This document shows positions 6,270-9,641 of a stretch of 9,641 bases of DNA, piece by piece (position 1 is the stretch's first letter; each line of letters opens with the position of its first letter). Below the pieces are notes generated by a model. That model was not told the DNA's origin. It was given only the letters and a program-made list of their open reading frames with translations, and made no database searches. The DNA is taken from contig DKWV01000057.1 in the NCBI GenBank assembly GCA_002491905.1, positions 50,338 through 59,978 of the forward strand, read 5' to 3'. Origin of the DNA: Lachnospiraceae bacterium UBA7143. Its GTDB lineage: Bacteria > Bacillota > Clostridia > Lachnospirales > Lachnospiraceae. The position numbers and the translations under genes are program-made.

Positions 6270-7423
6270 TCAATAAACTCCGCTGCGCCTACAGTACCGG
6301 AACAGGCACGAAAGTCCGCACTGCACTCGGCGGCAGCATTTCCATATGTTTTATTATCCAGGATTTCCTGTACAGCCGCCCGGATGCCTTTGGACGAATC
6401 ATCTTTTAACATAAGCCCCGCGCCTATCTCGGTCACTCTTCTCGCCACGGCCTGCTGCTCCCCCGTCTGCGGATAGAGAACCATTGGCGCAGCCATGTAC
6501 AGGCTTTCGGAAACGCTGTTCATCCCGCAGTGCGTAATAAAGACATCCGCCTTGGCAAGAACGGCAAGTTGGTCAACGTAAGGATGCACCTGAATATTTT
6601 CCGGCAATGTCCCCAGTTCTTCACGGTCTACCGCATTTCCGCAGGATATTATGACATCGACATGTAAATCTTTCAGCGCATCAATACATTTACTGTAGAA
6701 ATCAGGCCGGTCATTGATAACAGTCCCCATAGAGATATAAATAAGCGGCCGCTCCTTCTCCTTTGCGGGCAGAACCTTTGAAAATACCGACGGCCCGACA
6801 AAAGCATAATGGTCAGAGAAACTCTCCGCATACGGCTGAAATCTCCGCGAAGTATACACGACAGAATCTGTGTCATTATCGTTCTGAACCAGTGAAAGAA
6901 CGCTTTTTACCTGATATCCGTAAGGTTCCAGTTTTTTCAGTTCCCTGGAAATCCGCGGAAGCCCGAAAATCAAGCCAGCCATTTCCCGCAGACTGTTTTT
7001 CATATATTGCGAAGACATCCTGTTAAATGCGAAAGTGCTTGTAGACACCACCATCGGCACATGATGCTTCCATGCATTCAGCTTTCCCCAAAAACAGACA
7101 GCGTCCGTATATACCACATCCGGTTGAAAGGACTGGAACTCCTTGTCCAAAAACTCGTTCATACAAATGGTAGTGCGGATATCCTGAATCGTCATCTCTG
7201 TCGTCGATACTTTTTTTAAGCCCGCCTCTTCCTTCTTCGTCAGTGCCGGCAAAAAGGAATCACAGGATATAAACTCCGCGCCAGTATCCCTGATCTTTTT
7301 TTCAAATTCGTTAAAGGAATAAAATCGAACTGCATTCCCACGTCTGACAAGTTCAGCGGCAACCGGGAGCATGGGATTTGTGTGTCCGTGCGCAGGAATA
7401 CAAAAAAATGCTATTTTCTTCAA
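6254..7423 (-). CDS. MGT-family glycosyltransferase (GT1, macrolide-glycosyltransferase-like)
   Basis: The 389-aa cytoplasmic protein has the two-domain GT-B layout of GT1 enzymes that transfer a sugar from UDP-sugar to small hydrophobic acceptors. The N-terminal acceptor domain starts IAFFCIPAHGHTNPMLP, with His14 as the likely catalytic base, and Asp107 in VVYTD as its partner. The C-terminal donor domain has YISMGT (230-235), the signature THCGMNSVSESL (297-308), and PQTGEQ (318-323), where Glu322/Gln323 should contact the sugar. Length is normal for YjiC/MGT-type enzymes. The start is a TTG at 7423-7421, because AGGAGG lies ten bases upstream and the family N-terminus begins exactly there; no in-frame ATG fits. 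The TTG overlaps the TGA of the AbrB gene by two bases, so translation is probably coupled. The acceptor could be an antibiotic, flavonoid or other xenobiotic; the sequence does not say which. Confidence 0.92.
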   Translation of the reverse strand: MKKIAFFCIPAHGHTNPMLPVAAELVRRGNAVRFYSFNEFEKKIRDTGAEFISCDSFLPALTKKEEAGLKKVSTTEMTIQDIRTTICMNEFLDKEFQSFQPDVVYTDAVCFWGKLNAWKHHVPMVVSTSTFAFNRMSSQYMKNSLREMAGLIFGLPRISRELKKLEPYGYQVKSVLSLVQNDNDTDSVVYTSRRFQPYAESFSDHYAFVGPSVFSKVLPAKEKERPLIYISMGTVINDRPDFYSKCIDALKDLHVDVIISCGNAVDREELGTLPENIQVHPYVDQLAVLAKADVFITHCGMNSVSESLYMAAPMVLYPQTGEQQAVARRVTEIGAGLMLKDDSSKGIRAAVQEILDNKTYGNAAAECSADFRACSGTVGAAEFIENAPR

Positions 7424-7638
7424 TCTCTTTCATCCTCCTTTTCCTGAAATGCCATACCGAACAGTTCAGCAAACGCTCCTTTCGGAGGAATGGCTATACC
7501 CCGTTCCTCATCACCGAGAAGGAGCAGCGTATCCCCCGGCTTGATGTCAAATATATCGCGCGCCTGTTTCGGAATAACGATCTGTCCTTTTTCCCCAACA
7601 GTGGCTGTCCATGCATATTTTCCTTTTGGTCCGTTCAT
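7420..7638 (-). CDS. AbrB/SpoVT-type DNA-binding regulator
   Basis: The 72-aa protein is a single swapped-hairpin AbrB domain (about residues 8-52): WTATVGEKGQIVIPKQARDIF followed by IKPGDTLLLLGDEERGIAI. This is the dimeric DNA-binding fold of AbrB, SpoVT and MazE. The C-terminal tail, FAELFGMAFQEKEDERD, is acidic. The ATG at 7638 is preferred over one at 7650, because GGAGGT lies between them at an ideal five-base distance from the second ATG. There is no MazF-like toxin behind it; its partner is the glycosyltransferase gene, whose TTG start overlaps this stop codon. It probably represses its own operon through the 29-bp palindrome on its -10 box. An antitoxin role is less likely. Confidence 0.88.
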   Translation of the reverse strand: MNGPKGKYAWTATVGEKGQIVIPKQARDIFDIKPGDTLLLLGDEERGIAIPPKGAFAELFGMAFQEKEDERD

Positions 7639-7682
7639 TTTTACCTCCATCCCGAAATGTCTTTTTCAACTGTTTCGCTCCT

Positions 7683-7711
7683 GAGTATGATTTGTATAAC
7701 AAATTATACTC
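7683..7711. promoter_or_regulatory. 29-bp palindrome, likely operator of the AbrB-glycosyltransferase operon
   Basis: Arms GAGTATGATTTG (7683-7694) and CAAATTATACTC (7700-7711) are inverted repeats matching at 11 of 12 positions around a 5-bp TATAA centre. The right arm contains the -10 box (7708-7703) of the leftward promoter. A dimer or tetramer bound here would block that promoter. The AbrB-like protein encoded just downstream is the obvious candidate ligand. Confidence 0.7.
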
Positions 7712-7731
7712 TACTGTGTACAAAATGTCCA
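7703..7731 (-). promoter_or_regulatory. Promoter of the AbrB-glycosyltransferase operon
   Basis: On the minus strand TGGACA (7731-7726, five of six) is followed by a 17-bp spacer and a perfect TATAAT (7708-7703). Transcription would start near 7696, inside the palindrome, about 58 bases before the ATG at 7638. Confidence 0.75.
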
Positions 7732-7762
7732 TTAAAACATCAATAAAAATTGTAATTGTGAA

Positions 7763-7791
7763 TTGATAGTTTTTTATATATAGTGTATACT
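7763..7791 (+). promoter_or_regulatory. Promoter of the mazEF-like operon
   Basis: TTGATA (7763-7768) and TATACT (7786-7791) each match consensus at five of six positions, with a 17-bp spacer. The -10 box lies in the left arm of the 27-bp palindrome at 7779-7805, fitting autorepression. The start site would be near 7798. Confidence 0.7.
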
Positions 7792-7805
7792 AAGTATATA
7801 CTATA
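7779..7805. promoter_or_regulatory. 27-bp palindrome, likely operator of the mazEF-like operon
   Basis: Arms TATAGTGTATAC (7779-7790) and GTATATACTATA (7794-7805) are inverted repeats matching at 11 of 12 positions around a TAA centre. It covers the -10 box and probable start site and ends five bases before the MazE RBS. Type II antitoxins usually bind such palindromes in their own promoter, alone or with the toxin. Its arms share AGTATA with the neighbouring palindrome at 7683-7711. Confidence 0.75.
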
Positions 7806-7822
7806 TTGTAGGGAGGTTCTGT

Positions 7823-8065
7823 ATGCAAGCGCAGATAAAAGAATGGGGAAATAGCCAGGGAATCAGGCTGCCAAAGGAGATATTGAAAAGTGCAGGAATT
7901 GCATTGAATGAAGTTTTGGATATTACGGCAGCAAATGGTGTCATTACTTTAGCAAAGCCATTCCGCCATAAAACTCTGGAGGAAAGAGCTGCGGAATTTG
8001 ATGGACAGCTAATGCTTGACGGCGAATATGATTGGGGCGAACCAGTCGGAAGAGAGGTGTGGTAA
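7823..8065 (+). CDS. mazE: MazE-type antitoxin
   Basis: The 80-aa protein has a MazE/AbrB DNA-binding domain at about residues 3-46, with the typical start IKEWGNSQGIRLPKEIL and the second strand pair ITAANGVITLAKP. The C-terminal part, LEERAAEFDGQ followed by EYDWGEPVGREVW, is the flexible acidic/aromatic segment that in this family wraps the toxin and blocks its active site. GGGAGG at 7810-7815 supports the ATG. Its TAA stop shares a base with the toxin's ATG (TAATG), so translation is coupled, with the antitoxin first, as is usual. The protein probably autoregulates through the palindrome at 7779-7805. The gene and its partner are AT-richer than the flanking genes, which fits a transferred module. 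Confidence 0.92.
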   Translation: MQAQIKEWGNSQGIRLPKEILKSAGIALNEVLDITAANGVITLAKPFRHKTLEERAAEFDGQLMLDGEYDWGEPVGREVW

Positions 8066-8388
8066 TGGAACCTCTGCATCAGGGAGATATTCTCAAAATA
8101 GAGAAAATTAAACATTCGGTTTTAGTTGCCAGTAAAGATTATTTTAATACCTGTGGTGAAATAATAGGATGTCCTATTATCAATGACTCTAAGTCGGGAC
8201 CTCTTCATATATGGATGTCCACAAAAAATACAAAAGGATATATACATTGCGAAAAACTGGCATTATTGGATTTATCTATGCGTGGCTATAAAAAAACAGA
8301 CAGATTACCAATTTCCGAATTGATGAATGTATCTGATGCTATTCAAGGTATTTTTGAATATCCTAATGCGGCTCCACCCACCACTTAA
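8065..8388 (+). CDS. mazF: MazF/PemK-type toxin, divergent short-loop subgroup
   Basis: The 107-aa product fits the PemK/MazF fold of RNA-cleaving toxins. It has the N-terminal strand HQGDILKIEKIKHSVLVASKD, the core GEIIGCPIIND (31-41), then GYIHCEKLALLDLSMRGYKKTDRL (58-81) and a final helix DAIQGIFEY. The ATG at 8065 overlaps the antitoxin stop and is preceded by GAGAGGTG, so it is preferred over an upstream in-frame ATG inside mazE. Two features are odd. The first loop is short and has K16/H17 where classical MazF has the catalytic Arg before Pro-(V/A)-L/V. The core reads PIIND where classical proteins have a catalytic Thr/Ser (PITS-like). I recall similar clostridial homologues, so this may be a subgroup and not decay. 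The last residues, AAPPTT, come from the 26-bp overlap with the convergent lipoprotein gene. Confidence 0.82.
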   Translation: MEPLHQGDILKIEKIKHSVLVASKDYFNTCGEIIGCPIINDSKSGPLHIWMSTKNTKGYIHCEKLALLDLSMRGYKKTDRLPISELMNVSDAIQGIFEYPNAAPPTT

Positions 8389-9451
8389 CAATCTTTCCCT
8401 CCCCGTTCTCATCCCACACAATCAGGAATTTCGCAAGACCCAGAACATGCGCCATCCCGCCTTCTCCGTAAAGCACTTCGGACACTTCCAGCGCATCTTT
8501 TCCCTCGTACTCTCCGCGCCATAAATTAAAATACCCTCTGGAATTGCCGCCGCACTCCCGACGTCCCTCCGGCTCCCACATATTATCGGCTTCAAACACA
8601 ATTGTATCGTCCAGATACGCACAGTATGCGCTGTAAGTATCCGCCTGCTCCTCCTGCGCAACTGAAATGGAAACACCCCGCCAATCAGAATTATTCGAAT
8701 CATCGTCCGCCTCATAAGGAAAGTCCATCGGCATCATGGTATAATCTTTATACTTCAAAATTCTGGGATGCCAGTCTCCTGCACCACCACACCCCGTTCC
8801 GAGCGATTCAAACGCAATTTCCGTATTGCCGTCACCGTCAAAATCTCCCGGCACTAAATTAAACCCAAAGAAGAACGGGTAATCCTCATCCCGAAAACAG
8901 TACGCCTCGTCTTCGTTCATGTAAAAATAGATACAGCCCTCACCATAATAGTAATATTCGCCCTCCTGTACCATAACCACCATGTCAGGCTGCCCATTCT
9001 GATCCAAATCCTCAATATCCGCCCCAACCAGCACCGCTGTATGGTCTTTAAAAACATTATCGCCACACAGTCTCTGATAACGGCTTTCCGCTTCCGCGCG
9101 GTCCATCTCCAACATCTCCGCGCACTCATAAAATCTTTCTTTGTTCCTTACTGCATAATCTTCTGTTTCCCGGGATACCTCACCACTGACATCTTCTGCC
9201 ACACGCGATTCCCCGTCTTCATCCGCAATACCCCTATCCGATTCCGGCTGTTCGGAAACCTCTTGCCCAAGCTCTGATTCTTTGGCATCTTTCTGCGCAG
9301 TTTCCGCTTCCCGGCAGACTTCTTGCTCTTCTACAACGCTGTCCGCCGCCGTATCCGTATCTCCACATGCCGTAAGTAAAAATCCGCACTCTACTAAGAA
9401 AAACAGCCGAAACAAATACATACGCTTCTTTTTCTGCCATCGGTTTCGCAT
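8363..9451 (-). CDS. Lipoprotein with Asp-rich calcium-type (FG-GAP/EF-hand-like) loops
   Basis: The 362-aa product has a lipoprotein signal peptide: basic RNRWQKKKR, a hydrophobic core, and the lipobox LLTAC with Cys29 as the lipidated residue, so it should be anchored outside the membrane. An acidic, low-complexity linker rich in Glu, Asp and Ser follows (about 30-97). The folded part carries two Asp-rich loops, DLDQNGQPD (148-156) and DFDGDGNTE (203-211), which look like calcium sites of FG-GAP/VCBS or dockerin/EF-hand type. Aromatic and Gly-rich segments such as GEYYYYGEGC and WRGEYEGKD lie around them. I do not recognise a named family. A GTG at 9472 could add seven residues; the ATG at 9451 is preferred but its RBS is ambiguous (GGAGGG 13 bases away, GGAAG close by). 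It overlaps the toxin gene by 26 bp tail to tail. Confidence 0.82.
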   Translation of the reverse strand: MRNRWQKKKRMYLFRLFFLVECGFLLTACGDTDTAADSVVEEQEVCREAETAQKDAKESELGQEVSEQPESDRGIADEDGESRVAEDVSGEVSRETEDYAVRNKERFYECAEMLEMDRAEAESRYQRLCGDNVFKDHTAVLVGADIEDLDQNGQPDMVVMVQEGEYYYYGEGCIYFYMNEDEAYCFRDEDYPFFFGFNLVPGDFDGDGNTEIAFESLGTGCGGAGDWHPRILKYKDYTMMPMDFPYEADDDSNNSDWRGVSISVAQEEQADTYSAYCAYLDDTIVFEADNMWEPEGRRECGGNSRGYFNLWRGEYEGKDALEVSEVLYGEGGMAHVLGLAKFLIVWDENGEGKIVKWWVEPH

Positions 9452-9495
9452 AATGCTTCCAAATCCCTCCACCTGTTCTAAAAATTTCTGTTTTT

Positions 9496-9524
9496 ATTGT
9501 ATCTGATTCCCGTAAAAGCTACAA
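9496..9524 (-). promoter_or_regulatory. Possible promoter of the lipoprotein gene
   Basis: On the minus strand TTGTAG (9524-9519) and TACAAT (9501-9496) are 17 bp apart, about 45 bases ahead of the ATG at 9451. The -10 box matches five of six and the -35 box only three. Confidence 0.4.
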
Positions 9525-9641
9525 TATATAATCAAATAAGCAGGTCTTAAACAATTTTACGACAGGTATCTGCTAAGATATGATATACTGTTAAAGTAAC
9601 CTGCTGTCTTACCCCATAAAAGTCTGCAAATAAAAAGTCAA
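9525..9641. other. Right-edge non-coding region
   Basis: No supported gene is seen. The sequence is AT-rich and contains a loose inverted pair, AGCAGGT (9539-9545) and ACCTGCT (9599-9605), 53 bases apart. A TATACT at 9584-9589 has no good -35 partner. It may be upstream DNA of the lipoprotein gene plus the flank of a gene beyond the window. Confidence 0.4.

Overview
The window looks like chromosomal DNA of a low-to-medium-GC Firmicute, most likely a gut-type Clostridia (Lachnospiraceae-like). This rests on strong AGGAGG-type ribosome binding sites, sigma-A-like promoters (TTGACA/TATAAT), and typical clostridial families: DUF1848, a FeoB-associated Cys-rich membrane peptide, an XRE regulator with a Gly-pentapeptide tail, and AbrB-type regulators. 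No rRNA, tRNA, CRISPR array, transposase or integrase was seen.

Layout. 1-261: the start of a leftward gene that runs off the left edge. Its first codons pass into a (CTGT)n tetranucleotide tract. Behind it are a promoter and two 17-bp direct repeats. 262-2957: a leftward operon of nfo (endonuclease IV), an alpha/beta-hydrolase esterase and a DUF1848 protein. 2958-3033: a divergent promoter region. 3034-4091: a rightward pair, a 52-aa FeoB-associated-type peptide and an S66 LD-carboxypeptidase/MccF-like peptidase. 4092-5246: an AAA+ (archaeal-ATPase/Cdc6-like) protein with a C-terminal winged helix. Its promoter has consensus -35 and -10 boxes, and its promoter and leader carry seven TTATATA elements at spacings 10-19-10-10-19-10. 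5364-6164: an XRE-type DNA-binding protein whose C-terminal half is a hydrophobic pentapeptide repeat with Gly every fifth residue. 6165-7638: a leftward AbrB-like regulator and MGT-family glycosyltransferase operon, followed by what looks like the tail of a lost membrane-protein gene. 7639-7822: a shared divergent control region with two large palindromes, each sitting on the -10 box of one of the two promoters. 7823-8388: a MazE/MazF-type toxin-antitoxin pair. 8363-9451: a leftward lipoprotein with Asp-rich calcium-type loops, overlapping the toxin gene tail to tail.

How the genes work together. The nfo-esterase-DUF1848 cluster is a probable co-transcribed unit; the DUF1848 protein ends in a radical-SAM-like CX3CX2C motif, which makes a DNA-repair link worth testing. 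The middle and right parts look like accessory cargo: the AAA+ gene with its phased array, the AbrB-glycosyltransferase operon and the AT-richer mazEF-like module. The strongest candidates for undescribed biology are the AAA+/winged-helix protein with its repeat array, the Gly-pentapeptide XRE protein, and the possible phase-variable gene at the left edge. All functional statements come from reading motifs by eye; no database search was possible.
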